From: an uncultured Alphaproteobacteria bacterium | GTDB lineage: Bacteria; Pseudomonadota; Alphaproteobacteria; Bin95 | Assembly: GCA_938083135.1 (NCBI GenBank) | Contig: CALLKY010000066.1 | Location: forward strand, 35,866-99,865 | DNA length: 64,000 bases | Reading direction: 5' to 3' | Part shown: positions 18,387-28,096 of the stretch, one piece after another | Layout: each line of letters starts with the position of its first letter | Position numbering within the stretch: the stretch's first letter is position 1 | Position numbers and translations under genes: made by a program | The notes under the pieces: generated by a model | The model's input: only the letters and a program-made list of their open reading frames with translations | Told to the model about the DNA's origin: nothing | The model's database searches: none

Positions 18387-19544
18387 ATGGCCGACTATAA
18401 GACCTTTGGCTTCACAGACGAACAGGTCATGATCCGCGATAATGTGCTGGGTCTACTGAAGCGGGTGCTGCCGCAGTCCAAGATCGCCGAACTGGACGCC
18501 GCGAAACAGGAACCAGACGAAGCATTCCAAGCACTCGCCGCTGATGGGTGGCTGGCATTGCCCTTCGGTGAAGAATGGGGCGGTGCCAATGCTTCCAATA
18601 AAGATATGGCAGTATTCATCGAGGCATTAGGCTACTGGCACTTCGGCATCCGCTCCGCCTACATGACGTCTGCCATCTATGGCGGCGGGCATTTGGCGCA
18701 TCATGCGAACCCGGACGTCCGGGCTGAAATGCTACCAAAGCTGATCGAAGGCAAGCTGAAGATGGCGATTGCCTATTCGGAGCCAGAAAGCGGGTCAGAC
18801 GCAGCCGGAATCCGCACCCGCGCGGTTCGTGATGGGGATGGCTACAGGATAACGGGCCAAAAGATCTACATCACCAACGCCCATGTGGCGGATTATATCG
18901 TTGTTTCCGTGAAGACAGACCCGGATGCCGGGCGGCGCGGCCTCTCGCTCATCATTGTGGACACGAAGGCGGAAGGCGTTGAAATTCGCCCCATGAATTC
19001 GCTCGGCACGCTGACCAGTCGCCCGAATGAAGTATTTCTGGATAATGTTTATGCACCCAAAGAATATTTGCTGGGTGAAGAAGGCGGCGGGTGGCCCATG
19101 CTCATGCGCGGCCTGAACCAGGAGCGTCTGCTGCTGGCAGCAAATGGCGGCGGTGCATCTTTGCGCTGTATTGATGTCGCAAGGGATTTTGCACGGGACC
19201 GGGTCGCGTTTGGTTCGAAGATCGCAAAGTATCAGGCCGTCAGCCATAAATTCGCCGACATGCATAACCTGGCGGAAACGGCCCGCCTCGCCGTATTTCA
19301 TGCCGCTGACATGTTGGATGCGGGCGAAGATGCCGTGATGGAAACCACCACCGCGAAGATCGTTTCGACGGACAATAATTACCGCGTCGCTGACCTCGCG
19401 ATGCAGGTCATGGGGGGTGCCGGATATATAGAAGGTGAGATGCAACGCCTGTTCCGCGAAGCCCGTCTTGGTCCCATCGGCGGTGGATCGAATGAAGTAC
19501 TCAGAAATGTGATCGCGGGACGGATGGACCTTAACGCGTCATAA
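18387..19544 (+). CDS. Acyl-CoA dehydrogenase (IVD/LCAD-type catalytic Glu)
   Basis: 385 residues from ATG 18387, with AAGGAG seven bases upstream. It is a flavoprotein that introduces the alpha-beta double bond of an acyl-CoA. It contains AIAYSEPESGSDAAG (FAD and substrate loop), KIYITNAHVADY, RVAFGSKIAKYQAV and MQVMGGAGYIEGEMQRLFREAR. The C-terminal position that is Glu in medium-chain enzymes is Gly (PIGGGSNEV). A Glu is present instead in GLNQERLLLAA, as in isovaleryl- and long-chain dehydrogenases. A branched or bulky substrate is therefore possible. No ETF genes are nearby. Confidence 0.93.
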   Translation: MADYKTFGFTDEQVMIRDNVLGLLKRVLPQSKIAELDAAKQEPDEAFQALAADGWLALPFGEEWGGANASNKDMAVFIEALGYWHFGIRSAYMTSAIYGGGHLAHHANPDVRAEMLPKLIEGKLKMAIAYSEPESGSDAAGIRTRAVRDGDGYRITGQKIYITNAHVADYIVVSVKTDPDAGRRGLSLIIVDTKAEGVEIRPMNSLGTLTSRPNEVFLDNVYAPKEYLLGEEGGGWPMLMRGLNQERLLLAANGGGASLRCIDVARDFARDRVAFGSKIAKYQAVSHKFADMHNLAETARLAVFHAADMLDAGEDAVMETTTAKIVSTDNNYRVADLAMQVMGGAGYIEGEMQRLFREARLGPIGGGSNEVLRNVIAGRMDLNAS

Positions 19545-19595
19545 ATCTATAAAGGGCCACAGTTTAGGCTTGAAAGTTCATGTGGAGGCCGTTCG

Positions 19596-20165
19596 TTGAG
19601 GCGTCGCTTGCTCATAGCGTCAGCGATTATCGCACTATCCCTGCCCGCCGTCCCGGCGCTGGCGGAGGATAAGCCTGACGATTCGCCTACCTTCATAATG
19701 CAATATTTCGACAGCACCGATGAGAAGAAGCCGAACACGCTGCAACTTGAGCAATCGATTGGCAGCGTGAAGGTCGGTGCTTCCGCATCCTTCCAGAAGC
19801 CAGATTCTAGAAACGTCGCAGCCGGCGACGATGCTGAGAAGCTCGGTGTTGGCGTGCGCTTAGGTTTTGGCGGCTTCACGGTCGAAGGCGCTTATGAAGG
19901 CGCTGAGGGCGAGAACACCGGACCAAAGAAAAGCTACGGTGCCAGTGTCGGCTATTCCGGTGGGCCATTTTCCGCGACCGTTGGCTACGTCTATGACCAA
20001 GATATCGCAGCCGGCAAAGAAAAGGACGCGCTGGAAGTTGGCGCGACCTACCGGCTAAGCCCTGGCATAGCGGCCCATGGCAGCCTTCAGTACAGTGAGC
20101 AAGGCTCCGCTACTGAAAAGACAGACGGCGTGGCCGTAACCGGCGGCATCGCATTGTCATTCTGA
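19596..20165 (+). CDS. Signal-peptide-bearing outer-membrane/porin-like protein
   Basis: 189 residues from a TTG start; GTGGAGG lies eight bases upstream. A clear Sec signal (RRRLLIASAIIALSLPAVPALA) precedes a chain rich in Gly, Ser and alternating hydrophobic residues. Motifs such as VGVRLGFGGFTVEGAYEGAE and ATVGYVYDQDIAAGK look like beta-hairpins. The last residues, ALSF, end in an aromatic residue as outer-membrane barrels do. It resembles a half-size porin or a small barrel. Too short for a classical 16-strand porin. Function unknown. Confidence 0.75.
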   Translation: MRRRLLIASAIIALSLPAVPALAEDKPDDSPTFIMQYFDSTDEKKPNTLQLEQSIGSVKVGASASFQKPDSRNVAAGDDAEKLGVGVRLGFGGFTVEGAYEGAEGENTGPKKSYGASVGYSGGPFSATVGYVYDQDIAAGKEKDALEVGATYRLSPGIAAHGSLQYSEQGSATEKTDGVAVTGGIALSF

Positions 20166-20199
20166 TACTGGGAACAGGCCGCATAGTTGAGGCCACCCC

Positions 20200-21231
20200 A
20201 TGCGTATCGAACTGCATCTCCCCAATACTGATCTTCTAGCGGCACAATCAACAGCCATAGCTGCAGAGCAAGCTGGATTCGACAGCGTCGTAGCGCTGGA
20301 GAACGCGCACGGGCCATTCCCGCCGCTCGCGGTTGCCGCATTGGCGACGAAACGGGTGGAGATCGGCACGGCCGTCGCCATCGCCTTTCCTCGTAGCCCG
20401 ACAATCATGGCCCATGCCGCATGGGATTTGCACAAAGCCTCAAATGGGCGAATGCATCTTGGCATTGGCTCCCAAGTCAAAGGTCATAATGAACGCCGAT
20501 ACGGCCTAGAATGGACCCCGCCAGCACCGCGCATGCGAGACTATATCGGCGCGCTCAGAGCGCTTTGGCAGGCATGGGAAACAGAGACCCCGATTGACTA
20601 TCACTCTGACGCCTACACGCTGACGCTGACGACGCCCAATTTCTCGCCGAAGCCATCAGGCCTGCCAGCAATTCCTATATCCATGTCCGCCGTTGGTCCT
20701 GCCATGCTGAGTGTTGCCGGGGAAGTCGCTGACGGCGTTCGGCTGCATCCGTTCAGCACGCGGCGCTATCTGGAAGACGTATCGCTTGAACGCATTGGCG
20801 CTGGGCTTGCGAAGACTGGGCGCGAACGGTCAGACATTGAAGTCATCTCCGGCGCATTCATCGCCACGGGCGCAGATGAAGCCGCAGTCATGAAAATGCG
20901 CGAATATGTGCGCTTCCGCATCGCTTTCTATTGCTCGACCCGCGCTTACTGGAACGTTCTGCGCCTGCATGGACTGGAAGAACTGGGTGAGCGCCTCCGC
21001 CCCTACCCAGCGCAGAACCGTTGGGATGAAATGGCGGCGCTAATCCCCGATAACATCGTGGACCTTTTCGCAATCGTCGGAACCCATGAAGAATTGGCAG
21101 CAAAGGCCGCCGCCAAATATGAAGGCTTAGCGGACCGTCTTTCGCTCTTCATGCCAACAGATACAGCACCCGGGCCGTTGGGTGACGTCATCCAAGACTT
21201 ACAGCGTATCCCAACCCGGTTTGCAGGCTGA
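20200..21231 (+). CDS. Luciferase-like (LLM) flavin/F420-dependent oxidoreductase
   Basis: 343 residues forming the bacterial-luciferase TIM barrel. MRIELHLPNTDLLAAQSTAIAAEQAGFDSV starts the barrel. RVEIGTAVAIAFPRSPTIMAHAAWDL and GRMHLGIGSQVKGH are the conserved cofactor and substrate region. The group includes F420- and FMN-dependent enzymes acting on diverse small molecules. It begins 34 bases after the small outer-membrane protein and ends one base before the convergent parC stop. Cofactor and substrate are not determined by sequence. Confidence 0.87.
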   Translation: MRIELHLPNTDLLAAQSTAIAAEQAGFDSVVALENAHGPFPPLAVAALATKRVEIGTAVAIAFPRSPTIMAHAAWDLHKASNGRMHLGIGSQVKGHNERRYGLEWTPPAPRMRDYIGALRALWQAWETETPIDYHSDAYTLTLTTPNFSPKPSGLPAIPISMSAVGPAMLSVAGEVADGVRLHPFSTRRYLEDVSLERIGAGLAKTGRERSDIEVISGAFIATGADEAAVMKMREYVRFRIAFYCSTRAYWNVLRLHGLEELGERLRPYPAQNRWDEMAALIPDNIVDLFAIVGTHEELAAKAAAKYEGLADRLSLFMPTDTAPGPLGDVIQDLQRIPTRFAG

Positions 21232-21232
21232 T

Positions 21233-23491
21233 TTAGACGTCAGAATCAACGCCAAACTTCGGCGGTTTCGGGAAGCCGAATGGTGGCGGCGTTCCGGCGG
21301 ACGCGCGCTTGCCTTGCCATGCGGCCAAGTCCGTTTCATGGCGCGTTCTGTCACCGGCGGCAGACCACTTCAGGCCGTCTTCTAGCTTGAATGCGATAGC
21401 GTCTGCCAATCCGCCGCCTTTATAGCGCTGTAAAATAACGCCTTTGCCGCGGCCCATTTCGGGCAAGTCGTCGGTCGAGAAGATCAGCAAGCGACGGTTT
21501 TCGCCAACGACAGCGATAGAATCCGCATCTGCCGGCACCGGATACATAATCGCTGCTTTTGCAGGCGCGGTTACGTTGAGTACCTGCCGCCCAGCGCGCG
21601 TTTGTGCGGATAGGCCGGCAGCAGGTGCAAGGAACCCGCGCCCGTCACTGGTCGCCATCAGCATTTTACCTTCAGCGGGCGCAATCATCAGGGCCACGAT
21701 CTCTGCGTCCGCCGCGATATCTGCGGCAAGGCGGATTGGTTCGCCAGCACCACGTCCGCCGGGCAGCTTATCGCCCTCCAGCGTGTAGACCCGCCCATCA
21801 CTTGCGAGGGCAAGCAGGCGGTCCGTCGTTTGAGCATGGAACCGGAAGCGCTCCTCGTCGCCCTCGCGGTATTTGATCTCTGCATCTGGCGCCAAATGGC
21901 CTTTCATGCCGCGCAGCCAGCCTTCCTTAGAGCACACGACTGTTATCGGCTCGCGCTCTACGTCCGCGGCGCGCGGCACCTCTACATCTGCCGGAGGCCC
22001 CTGAATGCCGGTGCGGCGACGGCCAAGGGCGGTATCCTTGCCGAAGACTTTGCGCATCTCACGAACTTCAGCGCCGACCCGCCGCCATTGCTTCGCCTCA
22101 TCGCCGACAAGGTCTGTAAGCTCAGCCTGTTCAGCTTCAAGGCCGCCAATTTCCTTCTTAATCTCCAGCTCTTCCAAGCGGCGGAGGGAGCGCAGACGCA
22201 TGTTGAGGATGGCATCCGCCTGGGTTTCGTTCAATTCGAACGTCGCCATCAGGGAAGCCCTTGGATTGTCCTCCTCACGGACGATGCGGATCACTTCGTC
22301 CAAATTCAGATAGACGATCATGTAGCCAGCGAGAATTTCCAGCCGGTGCGCGATCGCAGCAAGGCGGAAGCGGCTGCGGCGCAGCAGAACTTCCTGGCGG
22401 TGATCCAGGAATATGCGCAGCAAATCCTTGAGCGACATAACGCGCGGGCTGCCTTCGCCATCAAGCGCATTCATATTGATGCCGACCCGGGATTCCAGGT
22501 CCGTCAGCTTGAATAGCTGCTCCATCATTGTTTTTGGATCAACCGTGCGGGCGCGTGGCGTCAGAACGATCCGCACGTCCTCTGCCGATTCATCCTGGAT
22601 GTCGCCCAGCAGGAACAGCTTCTTTTCTTCCAGCAGCGTCGCCGTTTTCTCAATCAACCGGCTTTTGGAAACCTGATAGGGAATTTCCGTGACGATGATC
22701 TGCCATTGGCCCCGGGGCAGCTCTTCTTTTTCCCAGCGCGCGCGCAGCCGGAACGAGCCCCGGCCGGTCCGATAAGCTTCAGCAATGGTCTCCGGCGCTT
22801 CACAGAGCAGCCCGCCAGTGGGGAAATCTGGCCCTGGCACCAGTTCCAGCAGCTCATCGGTTGTCGTGGAACGTTTCTTGATCAGCAGCAGCAAGGCTTC
22901 ACACAGCTCATCCACGTTATGCGGCGGGATATTCGTCGCCATGCCGACAGCGATGCCTTGAGCGCCGTTCGCCAGCAGGTTTGGGAAGGCCGATGGCAGA
23001 ACAGTGGGCTCCCGCCCCTCCCCGTCATAGGTCTCACGGAAATCAACGGCGTCTTCCTGGATGCCGTCCAGCAGCGCTTCTGCGACAGCGGTTAGCCGTG
23101 CTTCGGTGTACCGCATGGCGGCAGGATTATCGCCGTCGATATTGCCGAAATTGCCCTGACCATCAACCAGCGGATACCGCACGGCGAAATCCTGGGCGAG
23201 CCGGGCCATGGCGTCATAAATCGCGCCATCGCCGTGGGGGTGATATTTACCCATGACGTCGCCAACGACACGGGCGCACTTTTTAAAGGCCGCAGCAGGG
23301 TTCAGGCCAAGCTCCCGCATGGCAAAGACGAGCCTGCGATGGACAGGCTTCAAACCGTCCCGAGCGTCTGGCAAGGACCGTGATGTGATGGTGGAAAGCG
23401 CATAGGCCAGATAACGCTCTGATAGCGCGCGTGAAAACGGCTCGGGGCGAATATCGCCAGAGTCAGGCTGGTCAGGCGTCAGATCGTTCAT
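21233..23491 (-). CDS. parC: DNA topoisomerase IV subunit A
   Basis: 752 residues, matching ParC rather than GyrA. The breakage-reunion core has the catalytic Tyr128 in [10 protein letters not shown] and the DNA-gate helix in [19 protein letters not shown]. The C-terminal half forms a shortened beta-pinwheel. The position equal to E. coli Ser80 is Gly89 and the Glu84 position is Asp93. With ParE, not in the window, it decatenates daughter chromosomes. It follows recO by 28 bases on the same strand and is the end of the NYN-UDG-lepB-rnc-era-recO-parC run. Confidence 0.96.
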   Translation of the reverse strand: MNDLTPDQPDSGDIRPEPFSRALSERYLAYALSTITSRSLPDARDGLKPVHRRLVFAMRELGLNPAAAFKKCARVVGDVMGKYHPHGDGAIYDAMARLAQDFAVRYPLVDGQGNFGNIDGDNPAAMRYTEARLTAVAEALLDGIQEDAVDFRETYDGEGREPTVLPSAFPNLLANGAQGIAVGMATNIPPHNVDELCEALLLLIKKRSTTTDELLELVPGPDFPTGGLLCEAPETIAEAYRTGRGSFRLRARWEKEELPRGQWQIIVTEIPYQVSKSRLIEKTATLLEEKKLFLLGDIQDESAEDVRIVLTPRARTVDPKTMMEQLFKLTDLESRVGINMNALDGEGSPRVMSLKDLLRIFLDHRQEVLLRRSRFRLAAIAHRLEILAGYMIVYLNLDEVIRIVREEDNPRASLMATFELNETQADAILNMRLRSLRRLEELEIKKEIGGLEAEQAELTDLVGDEAKQWRRVGAEVREMRKVFGKDTALGRRRTGIQGPPADVEVPRAADVEREPITVVCSKEGWLRGMKGHLAPDAEIKYREGDEERFRFHAQTTDRLLALASDGRVYTLEGDKLPGGRGAGEPIRLAADIAADAEIVALMIAPAEGKMLMATSDGRGFLAPAAGLSAQTRAGRQVLNVTAPAKAAIMYPVPADADSIAVVGENRRLLIFSTDDLPEMGRGKGVILQRYKGGGLADAIAFKLEDGLKWSAAGDRTRHETDLAAWQGKRASAGTPPPFGFPKPPKFGVDSDV

Positions 23492-23519
23492 GGGGCATTC
23501 CGGCGGCGGGCTGGAGAAT

Positions 23520-24254
23520 TCAGGTCTCTATATCAGATTCGCGGTACATATCGGCAAGGCGCAGGCGCGCGGGTGGCATGTCCTTGTGGATAGCCCCCAA
23601 AACATCCCGCGCCAGGAAGTGTCCTGTTAGCGTCAATCCAGCTGCGATATCCGAATCTTCCAAGGCTGGCTCGCCCCGCAGAAAGCCCGGCAGCGGCAGC
23701 ATTCTGTCCTTGTAAGCCTCACCGGCTGCCGCACATACCGCGCGGCCTGTGCGGGGTGAAACATAGATCAGGTCTTCGGTAACGCCTGTTGCTGCGCAGG
23801 ATGTAAGGTTCAGCGAAAATCCTAAATCCGCCAGCAACCCAATTTCCCAACGGACATAAGCTGCAGGCCAGAATTCATGTTCGAGTGACGCCAAGAATGC
23901 TTCCATGCCGGCAGCAACGCCAGGATGCGATTCCCGCTCTGGCAGCACGGTTTCGGCCAGTGCGGCAGCGGACGAGAGCCCAGCTAAGCGGCGCTTGTCG
24001 TCGAGCCAAAGGGCAGCATGGTCTTTGACCGGCTCCAAGGTCCAGGCGCCAAGCTGATCTCCCAGCCGCGCCCGCCAAACCAGATCCGCTTCCACACCCG
24101 TCTGCAACACATAGCCGCCGCGCCTGCGTTTCGAGGTCCATCGCGCAAGGCCGGCATGCAGGCCGTGTTCACGGGTAAGCGCCCGCATGACGAGCCCGTC
24201 TTCGCCGAAAGGTCGGACGGAGAGGACAACGCCATGGTCGCGCCAATCAGCCAT
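23520..24254 (-). CDS. recO: DNA repair protein RecO
   Basis: 244 residues. The N-terminal OB fold begins [26 protein letters not shown], followed by the helical domain with [14 protein letters not shown]. The four-cysteine zinc knuckle of many RecO proteins is largely absent, as in many alphaproteobacteria. RecO anneals SSB-coated DNA and with RecR loads RecA at gaps. It starts 11 bases after the era stop; era-recO is a very common arrangement. Confidence 0.95.
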   Translation of the reverse strand: MADWRDHGVVLSVRPFGEDGLVMRALTREHGLHAGLARWTSKRRRGGYVLQTGVEADLVWRARLGDQLGAWTLEPVKDHAALWLDDKRRLAGLSSAAALAETVLPERESHPGVAAGMEAFLASLEHEFWPAAYVRWEIGLLADLGFSLNLTSCAATGVTEDLIYVSPRTGRAVCAAAGEAYKDRMLPLPGFLRGEPALEDSDIAAGLTLTGHFLARDVLGAIHKDMPPARLRLADMYRESDIET

Positions 24255-24265
24255 GGCTCAATCCG

Positions 24266-25195
24266 TCATTCTGCGTTGTAGTCAAGCGCCCAGGGGGCAT
24301 AGCGGTCCGGGTCGTTTGCCCAGTTTTCGCGCACTTTCACGAAGATAAACAAATGCGCCTTCCGTTCCAGCCCCGCCTGCAATTCCACCTGTGCAGCTTC
24401 GCGGATGCTGCGGATACGCGCACCACCCTTGCCGATGATAATCGCGCGCTGGGATTGCCGCTCAATGTAGACAGTCTGCTCAATCCGGATATCGCCGTTC
24501 TCAAATTCTTGCCACTGATCAGTCTCGATGGTCAGCGCATAGGGCAACTCATCGCCAAGCTGGATGAAAGCCTGTTCGCGCGTGATTTCAGCAGCAAACA
24601 GACGTTCCGCCATGTCCGACATCTGGTCTTCAGGGAAAAGCCACGGACCTTCCGGCGCATCCTTCGCCAGGGTCGCCGCAAGGTCGGTGACACCATCATC
24701 TTTCAATGCGGAAATCATGAAGGTTTCTGTGAAGGGCAGCCGCGCGTTCAGGCTGGCAGCAAGGTCCAACAGGTTCGAGCGCTTGACCAGATCAATCTTG
24801 TTCAGCACCAGCATCAGCTTGCTTTTGCTGGATTTCAGTCGATCAACCAGCTGATCGAAATTCTTGGGTTGCTTCTTGCTCGCATCATAGATCAGGCAGG
24901 TGACATCTGAATCCTCAGCCCCACTCCATGCGGCGCTGACCATCGCGCGGTCGAGCCTGCGACTTGGGCGAAAAATACCAGGCGTGTCGACGAAGATCAG
25001 CTGTGCATCATCTTCCATCCGGATGCCCATGATCCGCGTGCGTGTGGTCTGCGCTTTAGGGGAAACAATGGCGATCTTTGCGCCCACCAGCGCATTGGCT
25101 AGCGTTGATTTACCAGCGTTTGGCGCGCCGACAAGGGCGATCACGCTGCAACGCTGGCCGTTCCCTGGCTGCATAGAAGTATCGTTTCCGTTCAT
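24266..25195 (-). CDS. era: GTPase Era
   Basis: 309 residues from ATG 25195, whose ATGA overlaps the rnc stop. The open frame runs further upstream but that part lies inside rnc and does not resemble Era. The GTPase domain shows G1 GAPNAGKST, the G2 threonines in AQTTRTR, G3 DTPG and G4 NKID. The C-terminal KH domain has the loop IIIGKGGARIRSIREAA. Era binds the 3' end of 16S rRNA and acts as a checkpoint in 30S assembly. Its coupling to RNase III fits joint rRNA maturation. Confidence 0.97.
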   Translation of the reverse strand: MNGNDTSMQPGNGQRCSVIALVGAPNAGKSTLANALVGAKIAIVSPKAQTTRTRIMGIRMEDDAQLIFVDTPGIFRPSRRLDRAMVSAAWSGAEDSDVTCLIYDASKKQPKNFDQLVDRLKSSKSKLMLVLNKIDLVKRSNLLDLAASLNARLPFTETFMISALKDDGVTDLAATLAKDAPEGPWLFPEDQMSDMAERLFAAEITREQAFIQLGDELPYALTIETDQWQEFENGDIRIEQTVYIERQSQRAIIIGKGGARIRSIREAAQVELQAGLERKAHLFIFVKVRENWANDPDRYAPWALDYNAE

Positions 25196-25902
25196 GTTCC
25201 AACGCTTTCTTCGGCGCGCGCCAGGAGCGCCGTCGCCGCCGCAGTTTCCGCAATCCGTTTGGACCGGCCAGAAGCGCGTTCCGCCCCGACTGTGTCCAAT
25301 ATAACTTCCACGATAAAGACAGGCTGATGCGCCGGACCTTCCGTGCCAATGACAGTGTAGACTGGAAGCTTCAATGCCCTGGCCTGCGCCCATTCTTGGA
25401 GCGTGGTCTTAGGGTCCTTCGGCGGCGCTTCATAGCGGTTGAGCAATGGTTGCCACCAATGCCGGACGAATTCTGCCGCTGCTTGATAACCGCCATCCCG
25501 GAAGATGGCACCAATTAACGCCTCGACGCCATCCGCAGCAGCGGTTTCCTTTTGTCGTGCATAGGCACGCCCAGACCCGGACGATAGAACCACCGCCTCG
25601 CCGATCTTAATCTCTTTCGCAACATCGATCAGCGCTTCCTTACGGACCAGTGCGACGGACCGCTTAGACAAGGCACCTTCATTATCAGCAGGGAAACATT
25701 CAAGCAGTAGCTCCGCGATAACCAGGCCGAGCACACGATCGCCCAGGAATTCAAGCCGCTCATACCCAGCGCCCAATTCAGCAGCCGCTTTCACGATCCC
25801 AGCGCTTGGATGCGTTAGCGCACCTTCAAGGAAGTGCTGGTTAGCGAACCGATAGCCAATGCGATCCTGCAGGGCTGCCCGCGGGTTTGGCGCGTCATCC
25901 AT
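25192..25902 (-). CDS. rnc: Ribonuclease III
   Basis: 236 residues from ATG 25902. A TTG at 25911 overlapping the lepB stop would add three residues and cannot be excluded. The catalytic helix is ERLEFLGDRVLGLV, with Arg where most homologues have Ser. The second acidic cluster is in DGVEALIGAIFRDGG. The C-terminal dsRNA-binding domain starts at PKTTLQEWAQ and ends in a GRSKRIAETAAATALL helix. It cuts double-stranded precursors of 16S and 23S rRNA. Transcribed with lepB upstream and era downstream. Confidence 0.96.
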   Translation of the reverse strand: MDDAPNPRAALQDRIGYRFANQHFLEGALTHPSAGIVKAAAELGAGYERLEFLGDRVLGLVIAELLLECFPADNEGALSKRSVALVRKEALIDVAKEIKIGEAVVLSSGSGRAYARQKETAAADGVEALIGAIFRDGGYQAAAEFVRHWWQPLLNRYEAPPKDPKTTLQEWAQARALKLPVYTVIGTEGPAHQPVFIVEVILDTVGAERASGRSKRIAETAAATALLARAEESVGT

Positions 25903-25907
25903 TCTGC

Positions 25908-26657
25908 TCAAGGCCCGATGGACGTAAACATACGATCCCAGCGGAGGCCGAAGTCAAAGTCCATCCAATCGTCGCCTTGCCAATCAATTGACAGGAACAG
26001 GATATCCGCACGGCCAACCAAGTTTTCCGCTGGCACATACTTCACGGAATAGCGGCTATCGTTGGAATTATCGCGATTATCGCCCATGAAGAAATAGTGT
26101 TCCGCTGGCACCTTAAAGACCTCTGTATTGTCGAGGCTCTGGTTGTCGTCGATCTCCAAAATCTTGTGCTCGACGCCGTTGGGCAGTGTTTCGATGTATT
26201 GGTTATAGGTCTGGCCGCCAGCTGAAAATTCACCATCAGGTCTACGGTCGGTCATCGCGCCGTTGATATAAAGGCGGCCACCTTTCATCTGCACCGTATC
26301 GCCGGGCAGGCCGACAAGGCGTTTGATATAATCCGTCCGGGTAATTGTCGTCTCTCCGCCACGCCACTTTTCTTCGATGAACTTGAACACAATGACGTCG
26401 CCACGATCTGGCACGCCATTTGGCACGCGGCCATCGTAGAGATTTGGGCTCATCGGTAGTGAATGCTTGGAATACCCATAGGTCCATTTAGAAACAAACA
26501 GATGGTCGCCGATCAGCAATGTCGGCTGCATGGACCCTGACGGAATACTGAAAGGTTCGTACACGAAAGATCGGAATATACCCGCCAGGAGCAGCGCCCA
26601 GAACAGTGCGCGCACGTAATCCCACACACTGTCTTTTTTCTCAATCATATCGCTCAA
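25908..26657 (-). CDS. lepB: Signal peptidase I
   Basis: 249 residues. One N-terminal transmembrane helix (about 14-33) anchors a periplasmic catalytic domain. Nucleophile Ser42 is in IPSGSMQPTLLIGD and the general base Lys112 in DYIKRLVGLPGD. The final signature is MGDNRDNSNDSR. It cleaves Sec and Tat signal peptides of exported proteins. First of the lepB-rnc-era-recO series and separated by 26 bases from the glycosylase gene upstream. Confidence 0.97.
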   Translation of the reverse strand: MSDMIEKKDSVWDYVRALFWALLLAGIFRSFVYEPFSIPSGSMQPTLLIGDHLFVSKWTYGYSKHSLPMSPNLYDGRVPNGVPDRGDVIVFKFIEEKWRGGETTITRTDYIKRLVGLPGDTVQMKGGRLYINGAMTDRRPDGEFSAGGQTYNQYIETLPNGVEHKILEIDDNQSLDNTEVFKVPAEHYFFMGDNRDNSNDSRYSVKYVPAENLVGRADILFLSIDWQGDDWMDFDFGLRWDRMFTSIGP

Positions 26658-26683
26658 CGGCGCTGGCCCCAGGTGTTCAAGCG

Positions 26684-27343
26684 TCAGGCCGCAGGGATGC
26701 GGCGACGAATTTCCGTGAAGACTGCATCAAACATCTCTGTCGTCAGCCGTCCGGTGTTCGTGTTGTAGCGGGAGCAGTGGTAGCTGTCAGCTATCGTCAG
26801 TGCGCCGATCTGATGCATGGCACCATGACCAAACGGATGCGCCGCTAATTTTTCGCCAAGCAAACGCAGCACTGCATCATGGGCGATGCGCCCGAGCGCC
26901 AGGATAATCTGGAGGTTCGGCATCGCCTGCACTTCGGATACCAGGAATGGTCCGCACGTTCGGGCTTCAAGTGGCGTTGGTTTGTTCGCGGGCGGCAAGC
27001 AGCGAACGGCGTTGGCGATACGGCAATCGTGCAGGGTCAGGCCGTCATCCGGCGCGCGTTGGTAGGCACCTTCTGCGAAGCCGAACCGCAGCAGCGTGTC
27101 GTACAGCGTATCGCCTGCGTAATCGCCAGTGAACGGGCGTCCTGTTCGATTGGCCCCCTTCATCCCAGGTGCCAACCCCAGAATAAGCATCCGGGCGTCC
27201 AGCCCACCAAAGGATGGAACCGGCGCGTTATGCCAGTCCGGTTCCTTCGCGCGCAGGTCTTCCCGGAACGCAACGAGGCGTGGGCAGAGCGTGCAATTAT
27301 GGTCCGGTCCGGACCACGCGGTGGCTTCAGCGGCTACAGGCAA
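26684..27343 (-). CDS. Family 5 (UDGb-type) uracil-DNA glycosylase
   Basis: 219 residues. GLAPGMKGANRTGRPFTGD is the motif of family 5 glycosylases. The C-terminal motif SYHCSRYNTNTGRLT corresponds to the HPSxxNxxTGR box. The CTLC pair near residue 17 plus later cysteines can hold the 4Fe-4S cluster of families 4 and 5. The family lacks the usual polar residue at the catalytic water position and removes uracil, hypoxanthine and other deaminated bases. It starts six bases after the NYN-domain gene stop, implying co-transcription. Confidence 0.92.
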   Translation of the reverse strand: MPVAAEATAWSGPDHNCTLCPRLVAFREDLRAKEPDWHNAPVPSFGGLDARMLILGLAPGMKGANRTGRPFTGDYAGDTLYDTLLRFGFAEGAYQRAPDDGLTLHDCRIANAVRCLPPANKPTPLEARTCGPFLVSEVQAMPNLQIILALGRIAHDAVLRLLGEKLAAHPFGHGAMHQIGALTIADSYHCSRYNTNTGRLTTEMFDAVFTEIRRRIPAA

Positions 27344-27349
27344 GAGAAA

Positions 27350-28096
27350 TCAGACGTCCTCTTCATCATCAATGAAGCCGCCATCGCGGTAATCGCCAGG
27401 GCCCCGAAGCGGCGGTGGCGCATCATCTTCGTCATCATCACTGGCCTCATCACCGGGGCGCGTGGCACCCGCAACATAGCCCGTTCCACCGGCAGCGGCA
27501 GCAGGCGTCGCACCGCTCCCGGCTGGATCATATCCTGTGGGCGCGGCACCTGGTGGACGCTCTGGTCCACGTTCGGGCATCCGGCGCTCAATATTTGGGG
27601 CAATGACGTGTAGATCCAGGAATTCATCCGCTTGGCGACGCAGTTCATCCGCGATCATTGGTGGGCTCGTGCGGATGGTGCTGACAACCGTCACACGCAC
27701 ACCTTTCCGCTGCAGTGCAGCAACCATCGCCCGGAAGTCGCCGTCGCCGCTGATCAAGATCACATGATCCAGGCGGTCCGCCATTTCCAGCGCATCAACA
27801 GTGATCTCGACATCCATATTGCCGCGAATACGCCGACGGCCCATGGCGTCTACATATTCCTTGGCAGGCTTGGAAACGAGCGTATAGCCATTGTAATCCA
27901 ACCAATCCGCCAAGGGACGGACGGGCGAATAATCCTGATCCTCTGCAATGGCCGTATAATAGTAGGCCCGCACCATCCAGCTTCCGGCTTCAAAAAAGTG
28001 GCGAAGCTTGCGGTAATCGATATCGAAGCCCAGGTTTTTCGCGGCCGAATACAGGTTCGAGCCGTCAATAAAAAGTGCGCGCCGTATTTGGTTCAT
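27350..28096 (-). CDS. NYN-domain (LabA/DUF88) putative ribonuclease
   Basis: 248 residues. The NYN/PIN-like domain spans about 1-170, with acidic metal-site residues in ALFIDGSNLY, RGNMDVEITVDAL and LISGDGDF. These are expected to hold a Mg ion for RNA cleavage. A low-complexity tail from about 185 is rich in Pro and Gly and ends in an acidic stretch (SDDDEDDAP, FIDDEEDV); such a tail often mediates protein contacts. It heads the run glycosylase-lepB-rnc-era. Family members are linked to RNA turnover, which fits the neighbours. Its target is unknown. Confidence 0.9.
   Translation of the reverse strand: MNQIRRALFIDGSNLYSAAKNLGFDIDYRKLRHFFEAGSWMVRAYYYTAIAEDQDYSPVRPLADWLDYNGYTLVSKPAKEYVDAMGRRRIRGNMDVEITVDALEMADRLDHVILISGDGDFRAMVAALQRKGVRVTVVSTIRTSPPMIADELRRQADEFLDLHVIAPNIERRMPERGPERPPGAAPTGYDPAGSGATPAAAAGGTGYVAGATRPGDEASDDDEDDAPPPLRGPGDYRDGGFIDDEEDV

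Noticed and set aside
21830..22516. A 228-codon plus-strand open frame within parC.
   Set aside because: It is antisense to the ParC core with no start signal; parC motifs are all present in the other strand.
25196..25393. A longer N-terminus for Era.
   Set aside because: It lies inside rnc in another frame; the ATGA overlap at 25195 and the family start agree.
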